Notes: generated from the letters alone by a model not told the origin. A DNA stretch of 64,000 bases from Auanema rhodensis (GCA_964057225.1 OZ059899.1:17802501-17866500); one strand, 5' to 3'. Counted from the stretch's first letter, positions 51,598-64,000 are shown. Program-made: numbers and translations.

Positions 51598-52650
51598 ATC
51601 TGATAACACAGATCGACGCAGCTTAAAAATCCGCATCGAATGCTTTATACAACATTGAAAAACGCTTAATACAAAAATTAGTTATGATCGTTTGAAAAAA
51701 GATGCATTAGTGTATGTTGAGTTTCCATGTACACTCAACATTGCTTCCAAAAACATTTTGACAAAAATTTTTCCAAAAAATTTCAAAATAATTTCGCAAA
51801 AAGTAAATGTTTTTAGATTCCTTTTTTCTAGGCAAAGACGATGGACATTGTTATTCAACGAAAAAATTGATTCTGCAGGGTGAAAATCGAGGATATAAGT
51901 GTGAACTTATATCAGTTGATATCTCGGTGCATTTTTAAGCTAGCGCAAATCTGATAACACAGATCGACGCAGCTTAAAAATCCGCATCGAATGCACTATA
52001 CTACATTGAAAAACGCTTAATACAAAAATTAGTTATGATCGTTTGAAAAAAGATGCATTAGTGTATGTTGAGTTTCCATGTACACTCAACATTGCTTCCA
52101 AAAACATTTTGACAAAAATTTTTCCAAAAAATTTCAAAATAATTTCGCAAAAAGTAAATGTTTTTAGATTCCTTTTTTCAAGGCAAAGACGATGGACAAT
52201 GTTATTCAACGAAAAAATTGATTCTGCAGGGTGAAAATCGAGGATATAAGTGTGAACTTATATCAGTTGATATCTCGGTGCATTTTTAAGCTAGCGCAAA
52301 TCTGATAACACAGATCCACGCAGCTTAAAAATCCGATTCGAATGCACTATACTACATTGAGAAACGCTCAATACAAAAATTAGTTATGATCGTTTGAAAA
52401 ATGATGCATTAGTGTATGTTGAGTTTCCATGTACACTCAACATTGCTTCCAAAAACATTTTGACAAAAATTTTTCCAAAAAATTTCAAAATAATTTCGCA
52501 AAAAGTAAATGTTTTTAGATTCCTTTTTTCAAGGCAAAGACGATGGACAATGTTATTCAACGAAAAAATTAATTCTGCAGGGTGAAAATCGAGGATATAA
52601 GTGTGAACTTATATCAGTTGATATCTCGGTGCATTTTTAAGCTAGCGCAA

Positions 52651-53002
52651 ATCTGATAACACAGATCGACGCAGCTTAAAAATCCGCATCGAATGCACTA
52701 TACTACATTGAGAAACGCTTAATACAAAAATTAGTTATGATCGTTTGAAAAAAGATGCATTAGTGTATGTTGAGTTTCCATGTACACTCAACATTGCTTC
52801 GAAAAACATTTTGACAAAAATTTTCCTTAAAAATTTCAATATAATTTCGCAAAAAGTAAATGTTTTTAGATTCCTTTTTTCAAAGGCAAAGACAATGGAC
52901 ATTGTTATTCAACGAAAAAATTGATTCTGCAGGGTGAAAATCGAGGATATAAGTGTGAACTTATATCAGTTGATATCTCGGTGCATTTTTAAGCTAGCGC
53001 AA
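52651..53002 (+). repeat. Monomer M151, 352 bp, divergent copy
   Basis: Has the M137-type insertion and CAATATAATT, but also private changes: GCTTCGAAAAAC, ATTTTCCTTAAAAATT and GACAATGG. It lies two copies left of the most divergent monomer, M153. GCTTCGAAAAAC recurs only in M156. Confidence 0.88.
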
Positions 53003-53353
53003 ATCTGATAACACAGATCGACGCAGCTTAAAAATCCGCATCGAATGCACTATACTACATTGAAGAACGCTTAATACAAAAATTAGTTATGATCGTTTGA
53101 AAAAAGATGCATTAGTGTATGTTGAGTTTCCATGTACACTCAACATTGCTTCCAAAAACATTTTGACAAAAATTTTTCCAAAAAATTTCAAAATAATTTC
53201 GCAAAAAGTAAATGTTTTTAGATTCCTTTTTTCAAGGCAAAGACGATGGACAATGTTATTCAACGAAAAAATTAATTCTGCAGGGTGAAAATCGAGGATA
53301 TAAGTGTGAACTTATATCAGTTGATATCTCGGTGCATTTTTAAGCTAGCGCAA

Positions 53354-53704
53354 ATCTGATAACACAGATCGACGCAGCTTAAAAATCCGCATCGAATGCA
53401 CTATGCTACATTGAAAAACCCTCAATACAAAAATTAGTCATGATCATTTGAAAAATGATGCATTAGTGTATGTTGAGTTTCCATGTACACTCAACATTGC
53501 TTCCAAAAACATTTTGACAAAAATTTTCCCTGAAAATTTCAAAATAATTTCACAAAAAGTAGATGTTTTTAGATTCCTTTTTTCAAGGCAAAGACGATGG
53601 ACAGTGTTATTCAACGAAAAAATCAATTTTTCAGGGTGAAAATCGAGGATATAAGTGTGAACTTATATCAGTTGATATCTCGGTGCATTTTTAAGCTAGC
53701 GCAA
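53354..53704 (+). repeat. Monomer M153, most divergent copy in the window
   Basis: Differences clustered in this copy include ACTATGCTAC, GAAAAACCCTC, TTAGTCATGATCATTTG, ATTTTCCCTGAAAATT, TTTCACAAAA, GGACAGTG and AAAATCAATTTTTCAGGG. The last removes the PstI site found in nearly all other copies. Length stays 351 bp and the recurring frame remains open. It may be an older copy that escaped homogenisation, or a copy moved in from another part of the array. Confidence 0.88.
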
Positions 53705-56700
53705 ATCTGATAACACAGCTCGACGCAGCTTAAAAATCCGCATCGAATGCTTTATACAACATTGAGAAACGCTTAATACAAAAATTAGTTATGATCGTTT
53801 GAAAAAAGATGCATTAGTGTATGTTGAGTTTCCATGTACACTCAACATTGCTTCCAAAAACATTTTGACAAAAATTTTTCCAAAAAATTTCAAAATAATT
53901 TCGCAAAAAGTAAATGTTTTTAGATTCCTTTTTTCAAGGCAAAGACGATGGACAATGTTATTCAACGAAAAAATTGATTCTGCAGGGTGAAAATCGAGGA
54001 TATAAGTGTGAACTTATATCAGTTGATATCTCGGTGCATTTTTAAGCTAGCGCAAATCTGATAACACAGCTCGACGCAGCTTAAAAATCCGCATCGAATG
54101 CTTTATACAACATTGAGAAACGCTTAATACAAAAATTAGTTATGATCGTTTGAAAAATGATGCATTAGTGTATGTTGAGTTTCCATGTACACTCAACATT
54201 GCTTCCAAAAACATTTTGACAAAAATTTTTCCGAAAAATTTCAGAATAATTTCGCAAAAAGTAGATGTTTTTAGATTCCTTTTCTCAAGGCAAAGACGAT
54301 GGACAATGTTATTCAACGAAAAAATTAATTCTGCAGGGTGAAAATCGAGGATATAAGTGTGAATTTATATCAGTTGATATCTCGGTGCATTTTTAAGCTA
54401 GCGCAAATCTGATAACACAGATCGACGCAGCTTAAAAATCCGCATCGAATGCACTATACTACATTGAAGAACGCTTAATACAAAAATTAGTTATGATCGT
54501 TTGAAAAAAGATGCATTAGTGTATGTTGAGTTTCCATGTACACTCAACATTGCTTCGAAAAACATTTTGACAAAAATTTTTCCAAAAAATTTCAAAATAA
54601 TTTCGCAAAAAGTAAATGTTTTTAGATTCCTTTTTTCAAGGCAAAGACGATGGACAATGTTATTCAACGAAAAAATTGATTCTGCAGGGTGAAAATCGAG
54701 GATATAAGTGTGAACTTATATCAGTTGATATCTCGGTGCATTTTTAAGCTAGCGCAAATCTGATAACACAGCTCGACGCAGCTTAAAAATCCGCATCGAA
54801 TGCTTTATACAACATTGAGAAACGCTTAATACAAAAATTAGTTATGATCGTTTGAAAAATGATGCATTAGTGTATGTTGAGTTTCCATGTACACTCAACA
54901 TTGCTTCCAAAAACATTTTGACAAAAATTTTTCCGAAAAATTTCAGAATAATTTCGCAAAAAGTAGATGTTTTTAGATTCCTTTTTTCAAGGCAAAGACG
55001 ATGGACAATGTTATTCAACGAAAAAATTAATTCTGCAGGGTGAAAATCGAGGATATAAGTGTGAATTTATATCAGTTGATATCTCGGTGCATTTTTAAGC
55101 TAGCGCAAATCTGATAACACAGATCCACGCAGCTTAAAAATCCGATTCGAATGCACTATACTACATTGAGAAACGCTCAATACAAAAATTAGTTATGATC
55201 GTTTGAAAAATGATGCATTAGTGTATGTTGAGTTTCCATGTACACTCAACATTGCTTCCAAAAACATTTTGACAAAAATTTTTCCAAAAAATTTCAAAAT
55301 AATTTCGCAAAAAGTAAATGTTTTTAGATTCCTTTTTTCAAGGCAAAGACGATGGACAATGTTATTCAACGAAAAAATTAATTCTGCAGGGTGAAAATCG
55401 AGGATATAAGTGTGAACTTATATCAGTTGATATCTCGGTGCATTTTTAAGCTAGCGCAAATCTGATAACACAGATCGACGCAGCTTAAAAATCCGCATCG
55501 AATGCACTATGCTACATTGAAAAACGCTTAATACAAAAATTAGTTATGATCGTTTGAAAAAAGATGCATTAGTGTATGTTGAGTTTCCATGTACACTCAA
55601 CATTGCTTCCAAAAACATTTTGACAAAAATTTTTCCAAAAAATTTCAAGATAATTTCGCAAAAAGTAGATGTTTTTAGATTCCTTTTCTCAAGGCAAAGA
55701 CGATGGACAATGTTATTCAACGAAAAAATTAATTCTGCAGGGTGAAAATCGAGGATATAAGTGTGAATTTATATCAGTTGATATCTCGGTGCATTTTTAA
55801 GCTAGCGCAAATCTGATAACACAGATCGACGCAGCTTAAAAATCCGCATCGAATGCACTATACTACATTGAAGAACGCTTAATACAAAAATTAGTTATGA
55901 TCGTTTGAAAAAAGATGCATTAGTGTATGTTGAGTTTCCATGTACACTCAACATTGCTTCCAAAAACATTTTGACAAAAATTTTTCCAAAAAATTTCAAA
56001 ATAATTTCGCAAAAAGTAAATGTTTTTAGATTCCTTTTTTCAAGGCAAAGACGATGGACATTGTTATTCAACGAAAAAATTGATTCTGCAGGGTGAAAAT
56101 CGAGGATATAAGTGTGAACTTATATCAGTTGATATCTCGGTGCATTTTTAAGCTAGCGCAAATCTGATAACACAGCTCGACGCAGCGTAAAAATTCGCAT
56201 CGAATGCTTTATACAACATTGAGAAACGCTTAATACAAAAATTAGTTATGATCGTTTGAAAAAAGATGCATTAGTGTATGTTGAGTTTCCATGTACACTC
56301 AACATTGCTTCCAAAAACATTTTGACAAAAATTTTTCCGAAAAATTTCAGAATAATTTCGCAAAAAGTAGATGTTTTTAGATTCCTTTTTTCAAGGCAAA
56401 GACGATGGACAATGTTATTCAACGAAAAAATTAATTCTGCAGGGTGAAAATCGAGGATATAAGTGTGAATTTATATCAGTTGATATCTCGGTGCATTTTT
56501 AAGCTAGCGCAAATCTGATAACACAGATCGACGCAGCTTAAAAATCCGCATCGAATGCTTTATACAACATTGAAAAACGCTTATTACAAAAATTAGTTAT
56601 GATCGTTTGAAAAAAGATGCATTAGTGTATGTTGAGTTTCCATGTACACTCAACATTGCTTCCAAAAACATTTTGACAAAAATTTTTCCAAAAAATTTCA

Positions 56701-58618
56701 AAATAATTTCGCAAAAAGTAAATGTTTTTAGATTCCTTTTTTCTAGGCAAAGACGATGGACATTGTTATTCAACGAAAAAATTGATTCTGCAGGGTGAAA
56801 ATCGAGGATATAAGTGTGAACTTATATCAGTTGATATCTCGGTGCATTTTTAAGCTAGCGCAAATCTGATAACACAGATCGACGCAGCTTAAAAATCCGC
56901 ATCGAATGCACTATACTACATTGAAAAACGCTTAATACAAAAATTAGTTATGATCGTTTGAAAAAAGATGCATTAGTGTATGTTGAGTTTCCATGTACAC
57001 TCAACATTGCTTCCAAAAACATTTTGACAAAAATTTTTCCAAAAAATTTCAAAATAATTTCGCAAAAAGTAAATGTTTTTAGATTCCTTTTTTCAAGGCA
57101 AAGACGATGGACAATGTTATTCAACGAAAAAATTGATTCTGCAGGGTGAAAATCGAGGATATAAGTGTGAACTTATATCAGTTGATATCTCGGTGCATTT
57201 TTAAGCTAGCGCAAATCTGATAACACAGATCCACGCAGCTTAAAAATCCGATTCGAATGCACTATACTACATTGAGAAACGCTCAATACAAAAATTAGTT
57301 ATGATCGTTTGAAAAATGATGCATTAGTGTATGTTGAGTTTCCATGTACACTCAACATTGCTTCCAAAAACATTTTGACAAAAATTTTTCCAAAAAATTT
57401 CAAAATAATTTCGCAAAAAGTAAATGTTTTTAGATTCCTTTTTTCAAGGCAAAGACGATGGACAATGTTATTCAACGAAAAAATTAATTCTGCAGGGTGA
57501 AAATCGAGGATATAAGTGTGAACTTATATCAGTTGATATCTCGGTGCATTTTTAAGCTAGCGCAAATCTGATAACACAGATCGACGCAGCTTAAAAATCC
57601 GCATCGAATGCACTATGCTACATTGAAAAACGCTTAATACAAAAATTAGTTATGATCGTTTGAAAAATGATGCATTAGTGTATGTTGAGTTTCCATGTAC
57701 ACTCAACATTGCTTCCAAAAACATTTTGACAAAAATTTTTCCAAAAAATTTCAAAATAATTTCGCAAAAAGTAGATGTTTTTAGATTCCTTTTCTCAAGG
57801 CAAAGACGATGGACAATGTTATTCAACGAAAAAATTAATTCTGCAGGGTGAAAATCGAGGATATAAGTGTGAATTTATATCAGTTGATATCTCGGTGCAT
57901 TTTTAAGCTAGCGCAAATCTGATAACACAGATCGACGCAGCTTAAAAATCCGCATCGAATGCACTATGCTACATTGAAAAACGCTTAATACAAAAATTAG
58001 TTATGATCGTTTGAAAAAAGATGCATTAGTGTATGTTGAGTTTCCATGTACACTCAACATTGCTTCCAAAAACATTTTGACAAAAATTTTTCCAAAAAAT
58101 TTCAAAATAATTTCGCAAAAAGTAGATGTTTTTAGATTCCTTTTCTCAAGGCAAAGACGATGGACAATGTTATTCAACGAAAAAATTAATTCTGCAGGGT
58201 GAAAATCGAGGATATAAGTGTGAATTTATATCAGTTGATATCTCGGTGCATTTTTAAGCTAGCGCAAATCTGATAACACAGATCGACGCAGCTTAAAAAT
58301 CCGCATCGAATGCACTATACTACATTGAAAAACGCTTAATACAAAAATTAGTTATGATCGTTTGAAAAAAGATGCATTAGTGTATGTTGAGTTTCCATGT
58401 ACACTCAACATTGCTTCCAAAAACATTTTGACAAAAATTTTTCCAAAAAATTTCAAAATAATTTCGCAAAAAGTAAATGTTTTTAGATTCCTTTTTTCAA
58501 GGCAAAGACGATGGACAATGTTATTCAACGAAAAAATTAATTCTGCAGGGTGAAAATCGAGGATATAAGTGTGAATTTATATCAGTTGATATCTCGGTGC
58601 ATTTTTAAGCTAGCGCAA

Positions 58619-60022
58619 ATCTGATAACACAGATCGACGCAGCTTAAAAATCCGCATCGAATGCACTATACTACATTGAAAAACGCTTAATACAAAAATT
58701 AGTTATGATCGTTTGAAAAAAGATGCATTAGTGTATGTTGAGTTTCCATGTACACTCAACATTGCTTCCAAAAACATTTTGACAAAAATTTTTCCAAAAA
58801 ATTTCAAAATAATTTCGCAAAAAGTAAATGTTTTTAGATTCCTTTTTTCAAGGCAAAGACAATGGACAATGTTATTCAACGAAAAAATTAATTCTGCAGG
58901 GTGAAAATCGAGGATATAAGTGTGAATTTATATCAGTTGATATCTCGGTGCATTTTTAAGCTAGCGCAAATCTGATAACACAGATCGACGCAGCTTAAAA
59001 ATCCGCATCGAATGCTTTATACAACATTGAAAAACGCTTAATACAAGAATTAGTTATGATCGTTTGAAAAAAGATGCATTAGTGTATGTTGAGTTTCCAT
59101 GTACACTCAACATTGCTTCCAAAAACATTTTGACAAAAATTTTTCCAAAAAATTTCAAAATAATTTCGCAAAAAGTAAATGTTTTTAGATTCCTTTTTTC
59201 AAGGCAAAGACGATGGACATTGTTATTCAACGAAAAAATTGATTCTGCAGGGTGAAAATCGAGGATATAAGTGTGAACTTATATCAGTTGATATCTCGGT
59301 GCATTTTTAAGCTAGCGCAAATCTGATAACACAGATCGACGCAGCTTAAAAATCCGCATCGAATGCACTATACTACATTGAAAAACGCTTAATACAAAAA
59401 TTAGTTATGATCGTTTGAAAAAAGATGCATTAGTGTATGTTGAGTTTCCATGTACACTCAACATTGCTTCCAAAAACATTTTGACAAAAATTTTTCCAAA
59501 AAATTTCAAAATAATTTCGCAAAAAGTAAATGTTTTTAGATTCCTTTTTTCAAGGCAAAGACAATGGACAATGTTATTCAACGAAAAAATTAATTCTGCA
59601 GGGTGAAAATCGAGGATATAAGTGTGAATTTATATCAGTTGATATCTCGGTGCATTTTTAAGCTAGCGCAAATCTGATAACACAGATCGACGCAGCTTAA
59701 AAATCCGCATCGAATGCTTTATACAACATTGAAAAACGCTTAATACAAGAATTAGTTATGATCGTTTGAAAAAAGATGCATTAGTGTATGTTGAGTTTCC
59801 ATGTACACTCAACATTGCTTCCAAAAACATTTTGACAAAAATTTTTCCAAAAAATTTCAAAATAATTTCGCAAAAAGTAAATGTTTTTAGATTCCTTTTT
59901 TCAAGGCAAAGACGATGGACATTGTTATTCAACGAAAAAATTGATTCTGCAGGGTGAAAATCGAGGATATAAGTGTGAACTTATATCAGTTGATATCTCG
60001 GTGCATTTTTAAGCTAGCGCAA
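58619..60022 (+). repeat. Tandem 702-bp dimer duplication, M168-M171
   Basis: M168 and M170 share the rare GACAATGG (elsewhere mostly GACGATGG) and GTGAATTTAT. M169 and M171 share TACAAGAATTAG and GGACATTG. The two dimers appear identical at every marker I compared, so the duplication is probably recent. Confidence 0.85.
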
Positions 60023-60373
60023 ATCTGATAACACAGATCGACGCAGCTTAAAATTCCGCATCGAATGCACTATACTACATTGAAAAACGCTTAATACAAA
60101 AATTAGTTATGATCGTTTGAAAAAAGATGCATTAGTGTATGTTGAGTTTCCATGTACACTCAACATTGCTTCCAAAAACATTTTGACAAAAATTTTTCCA
60201 AAAAATTTCAAAATAATTTCGCAAAAAGTAAATGTTTTTAGATTCCTTTTTTCAAGGCAAAGACGATGGACAATGTTATTCAACGAAAAAATTGATTCTG
60301 CAGGGTGAAAATCGAGGATATAAGTGTGAACTTATATCAGTTGATATCTCGGTGCATTTTTAAGCTAGCGCAA

Positions 60374-62128
60374 ATCTGATAACACAGCTCGACGCAGCTT
60401 AAAAATCCGCATCGAATGCTTTATACAACATTGAGAAACGCTTAATACAAAAATTAGTTATGATCGTTTGAAAAATGATGCATTAGTGTATGTTGAGTTT
60501 CCATGTACACTCAACATTGCTTCCAAAAACATTTTGACAAAAATTTTTCCAAAAAATTTCAAAATAATTTCGCAAAAAGTAAATGTTTTTAGATTCCTTT
60601 TTTCAAGGCAAAGACGATGGACATTGTTATTCAACGAAAAACTTGATTCTGCAGGGTGAAAATCGATGATATAAGTGTGAACTTATATCAGTTGATATCT
60701 CGGTGCATTTTTAAGCTAGCGCAAATCTGATAACACAGCTCGACGCAGCTTAAAAATCCGCATCGAATGCTTTATACAACATTGAGAAACGCTTAATACA
60801 AAAATTAGTTATGATCGTTTGAAAAATGATGCATTAGTGTATGTTGAGTTTCCATGTACACTCAACATTGCTTCCAAAAACATTTTGACAAAAATTTTTC
60901 CAAAAAATTTCAAAATAATTTCGCAAAAAGTAAATGTTTTTAGATTCCTTTTTTCAAGGCAAAGACGATGGACATTGTTATTCAACGAAAAAATTGATTC
61001 TGCAGGGTGAAAATCGAGGATATAAGTGTGAACTTATATCAGTTGATATCTCGGTGCATTTTTAAGCTAGCGCAAATCTGATAACACAGCTCGACGCAGC
61101 TTAAAAATCCGCATCGAATGCTTTATACAACATTGAGAAACGCTTAATACAAAAATTAGTTATGATCGTTTGAAAAATGATGCATTAGTGTATGTTGAGT
61201 TTCCATGTACACTCAACATTGCTTCCAAAAACATTTTGACAAAAATTTTTCCAAAAAATTTCAAAATAATTTCGCAAAAAGTAAATGTTTTTAGATTCCT
61301 TTTTTCAAGGCAAAGACGATGGACAATGTTATTCAACGAAAAAATTGATTCTGCAGGGTGAAAATCGAGGATATAAGTGTGAACTTATATCAGTTGATAT
61401 CTCGGTGCATTTTTAAGCTAGCGCAAATCTGATAACACAGCTCGACGCAGCTTAAAAATCCGCATCGAATGCTTTATACAACATTGAGAAACGCTTAATA
61501 CAAAAATTAGTTATGATCGTTTGAAAAATGATGCATTAGTGTATGTTGAGTTTCCATGTACACTCAACATTGCTTCCAAAAACATTTTGACAAAAATTTT
61601 TCCAAAAAATTTCAAAATAATTTCGCAAAAAGTAAATGTTTTTAGATTCCTTTTTTCAAGGCAAAGACGATGGACATTGTTATTCAACGAAAAACTTGAT
61701 TCTGCAGGGTGAAAATCGATGATATAAGTGTGAACTTATATCAGTTGATATCTCGGTGCATTTTTAAGCTAGCGCAAATCTGATAACACAGCTCGACGCA
61801 GCTTAAAAATCCGCATCGAATGCTTTATACAACATTGAGAAACGCTTAATACAAAAATTAGTTATGATCGTTTGAAAAATGATGCATTAGTGTATGTTGA
61901 GTTTCCATGTACACTCAACATTGCTTCCAAAAACATTTTGACAAAAATTTTTCCAAAAAATTTCAAAATAATTTCGCAAAAAGTAAATGTTTTTAGATTC
62001 CTTTTTTCAAGGCAAAGACGATGGACATTGTTATTCAACGAAAAAATTGATTCTGCAGGGTGAAAATCGAGGATATAAGTGTGAACTTATATCAGTTGAT
62101 ACCTCGGTGCATTTTTAAGCTAGCGCAA
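60374..62128 (+). repeat. Recent 1053-bp trimer duplication, M173-M177
   Basis: M173 and M176 share AAAAACTTGATT and AATCGATGAT, found nowhere else that I saw. M174 matches M177, apart from GATACCTCGG in M177. The offset is 1053 bp, three copies; M175 separates the two pairs. Confidence 0.85.
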
Positions 62129-63883
62129 ATCTGATAACACAGCTCGACGCAGCTTAAAAATCCGCATCGAATGCTTTATACAACATTGAGAAACGCTTAA
62201 TACAAAAATTAGTTATGATCGTTTGAAAAATGATGCATTAGTGTATGTTGAGTTTCCATGTACACTCAACATTGCTTCCAAAAACATTTTGACAAAAATT
62301 TTTCCGAAAAATTTCAAAATAATTTCGCAAAAAGTAGATGTTTTTAGATTCCTTTTTTCAAGGCAAAGACGATGGACAATGTTATTCAACGAAAAAATTA
62401 ATTCTGCAGGGTGAAAATCGAGGATATAAGTGTGAATTTATATCAGTTGATATCTCGGTGCATTTTTAAGCTAGCGCAAATCTGATAACACAGATCGACG
62501 CAGCTTAAAAATCCGCATCGAATGCACTATACTACATTGAAAAACGCTTAATACAAAAATTAGTTATGATCGTTTGAAAAAAGATGCATTAGTGTATGTT
62601 GAGTTTCCATGTACACTCAACATTGCTTCCAAAAACATTTTGACAAAAATTTTTCCAAAAAATTTCAAAATAATTTCGCAAAAAGTAAATGTTTTTAGAT
62701 TCCTTTTTTCAAGGCAAAAACGATGGACAATGTTATTCAACGAAAAAATTGATTCTGCAGGGTGAAAATCGAGGATATAAGTGTGAACTTATATCAGTTG
62801 ATATCTCGGTGCATTTTTAAGCTAGCGCAAATCTGATAACACAGATCGACGCAGCTTAAAAATCCGCATCGAATGCTTTATACAACATTGAGAAACGCTT
62901 AATACAAAAATAAGTTATGATCGTTTGAAAAATGATGCATTAGTGTATGTTGAGTTTCCATGTACACTCAACATTGCTTCCAAAAACATTTTGACAAAAA
63001 TTTTTCCGAAAAATTTCAAAATAATTTCGCAAAAAGTAGATGTTTTTAGATTCCTTTTTTCAAGGCAAAGACGATGGACAATGTTATTCAACGAAAAAAT
63101 TAATTCTGCAGGGTGAAAATCGAGGATATAAGTGTGAATTTATATCAGTTGATATCTCGGTGCATTTTTAAGCTAGCGCAAATCTGATAACACAGATCGA
63201 CGCAGCTTAAAAATCCGCATCGAATGCTTTATACAACATTGAAAAACGCTTAATACAAAAATTAGTTATGATCGTTTGAAAAAAGATGCATTAGTGTATG
63301 TTGAGTTTCCATGTACACTCAACATTGCTTCCAAAAACATTTTGACAAAAATTTTTCCAAAAAATTTCAAAATAATTTCGCAAAAAGTAAATGTTTTTAG
63401 ATTCCTTTTTTCAAGGCAAAGACGATGGACATTGTTATTCAACGAAAAAATTGATTCTGCAGGGTGAAAATCGAGGATAAAAGTGTGAACTTATATCAGT
63501 TGATATCTCGGTGCATTTTTAAGCTAGCGCAAATCTGATAACACAGATCGACGCAGCTTAAAAATCCGCATCGAATGCACTATACTACATTGAAAAACGC
63601 TTAATACAAAAATTAGTTATGATCGTTTGAAAAAAGATGCATTAGTGTATGTTGAGTTTCCATGTACACTCAACATTGCTTCCAAAAACATTTTGACAAA
63701 AATTTTTCCAAAAAATTTCAAAATAATTTCGCAAAAAGTAAATGTTTTTAGATTCCTTTTTTCAAGGCAAAGACGATGGACAATGTTATTCAACGAAAAA
63801 ATTGATTCTGCAGGGTGAAAATCGAGGATATAAGTGTGAACTTATATCAGTTGATATCTCGGTGCATTTTTAAGCTAGCGCAA

Positions 63884-64000
63884 ATCTGATAACACAGCTC
63901 GACGCAGCTTAAAAATCCGCATCGAATGCTTTATACAACATTGAGAAACGCTTAATACAAAAATTAGTTATGATCGTTTGAAAAATGATGCATTAGTGTA
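63884..64000 (+). repeat. Partial monomer M183, cut by the window edge
   Basis: The first 117 bases of a further copy. It carries right-domain markers: CAGCTCGACG in place of CAGATCGACG, and TGCTTTATACAAC in place of TGCACTATACTAC. It shows that the array continues past the right edge. Confidence 0.95.

Larger units (their letters stand above)
1..64000 (+). repeat. 351-bp satellite DNA array, head to tail, 182.3 copies
   Basis: The same 351-bp sequence recurs without interruption from the first to the last base. Landmarks such as the PstI site CTGCAG, the EcoRV site GATATC and the NheI site GCTAGC (276-281, 321-326 and 342-347 in copy 1) return every 351 bp. There are 182 full copies and one partial copy, all in one orientation. 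Five copies differ in length by a single base. Copy 1 has 112 G+C of 351 (31.9%) and 13 CpG, against about 9 expected from its base composition. No spacer, gene or transposon separates copies. Array size, homogeneity and lack of genes are characteristic of eukaryotic centromeric or pericentromeric satellite DNA; that location is inferred. Neither array end is in the window, so the true array is longer. I cannot match the monomer to a named satellite family from memory. Confidence 0.97.
45278..64000 (+). repeat. Domain G: 8- and 10-copy units, dimers and trimers, M130-M183
   Basis: New markers appear here: CAGCTCGACG, TGCTTTATACAAC, GAAGAACGC, GTGAATTTAT, CCTTTTCTC and CAGATCCACG with CCGATTCG. 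TATCAGATGA recurs at 45941 and 48750 (2809 bp, eight copies plus one base). A one-base insertion copy recurs at M137 and M147 (3511 bp, ten copies plus one base). The sequence M148-M150 is repeated at M162-M164. Dimers (M155/M157, M168-M171) and a trimer (M173-M177) are nested inside. Copies with GTGAATTTAT mostly alternate with GTGAACTTAT copies. Confidence 0.8.

Noticed and set aside
53444-53626. 60-codon open frame on the minus strand in M153
   Set aside because: It results from private changes in the divergent copy and reads antisense to the repeat; no independent support.
1-64000. CRISPR array
   Set aside because: The repeated unit is 351 bp with no unique spacers between copies, and there are no cas genes.
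1-64000. Tandem family of about 166 small bacterial-type genes
   Set aside because: The frame relies on TTG starts without a ribosome binding site, most differences compared change the residue, and nonsense and frameshift copies are amplified. The whole 351 bp, not only the frame, is conserved.

Overview
The whole window is one kind of sequence: a head-to-tail tandem array of a 351-bp, AT-rich repeat (first copy 31.9% G+C by hand count). It holds 182 complete copies plus a 117-bp partial copy at the right edge, all in the same orientation. I see no unique sequence, no transposon insertion, no inversion and no boundary of the array. I number copies from position 1 (M1 = 1-351). Only five copies depart from 351 bp, each by one base: M104 and M113 are 350 bp, and M137, M147 and M151 are 352 bp. 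An array this long, this uniform and without genes is typical of eukaryotic satellite DNA in centromeric or pericentromeric heterochromatin. The sequence alone does not identify the species; the length and AT-richness would fit an insect or another animal, and a plant is not excluded.

The copies are very similar but not random. They carry linked single-base markers that recur at fixed multiples of 351 bp, so the array is a mosaic of local higher-order repeats (HORs). From left to right: a dimer-based domain (1-8073); a clear tetramer of 1404 bp (8074-12285); a mixed tetramer/hexamer domain (12286-17901); a trimer/hexamer domain (17902-22464); a 9-copy HOR of 3159 bp (22465-31941); a second, unrelated 9-copy unit of 3158 bp inside a domain that also contains a roughly 9.1-kb-offset duplication (31942-45277); and a domain of 8- and 10-copy units, dimers and trimers (45278-64000). 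Variants change progressively along the array, as expected from local unequal exchange and gene conversion.

Each copy has conserved internal architecture. There are three inverted repeats: a 9-bp stem with a 10-nt loop, a 9-bp stem closed by GTGA, and a compound palindrome of about 26 pairs that crosses my arbitrary copy boundary. There is also a block of A/T tracts spaced roughly one helical turn apart. The repeat contains a recurring open frame of 63 codons from TTG (74 codons between stops). Most differences I compared between copies in this frame change the amino acid, and 18 copies carry stops, frameshifts or a lost start codon. I therefore regard it as a by-product of the repeat, not a gene. 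I found no convincing protein-coding gene, tRNA, rRNA, CRISPR array, insertion sequence or CENP-B box.
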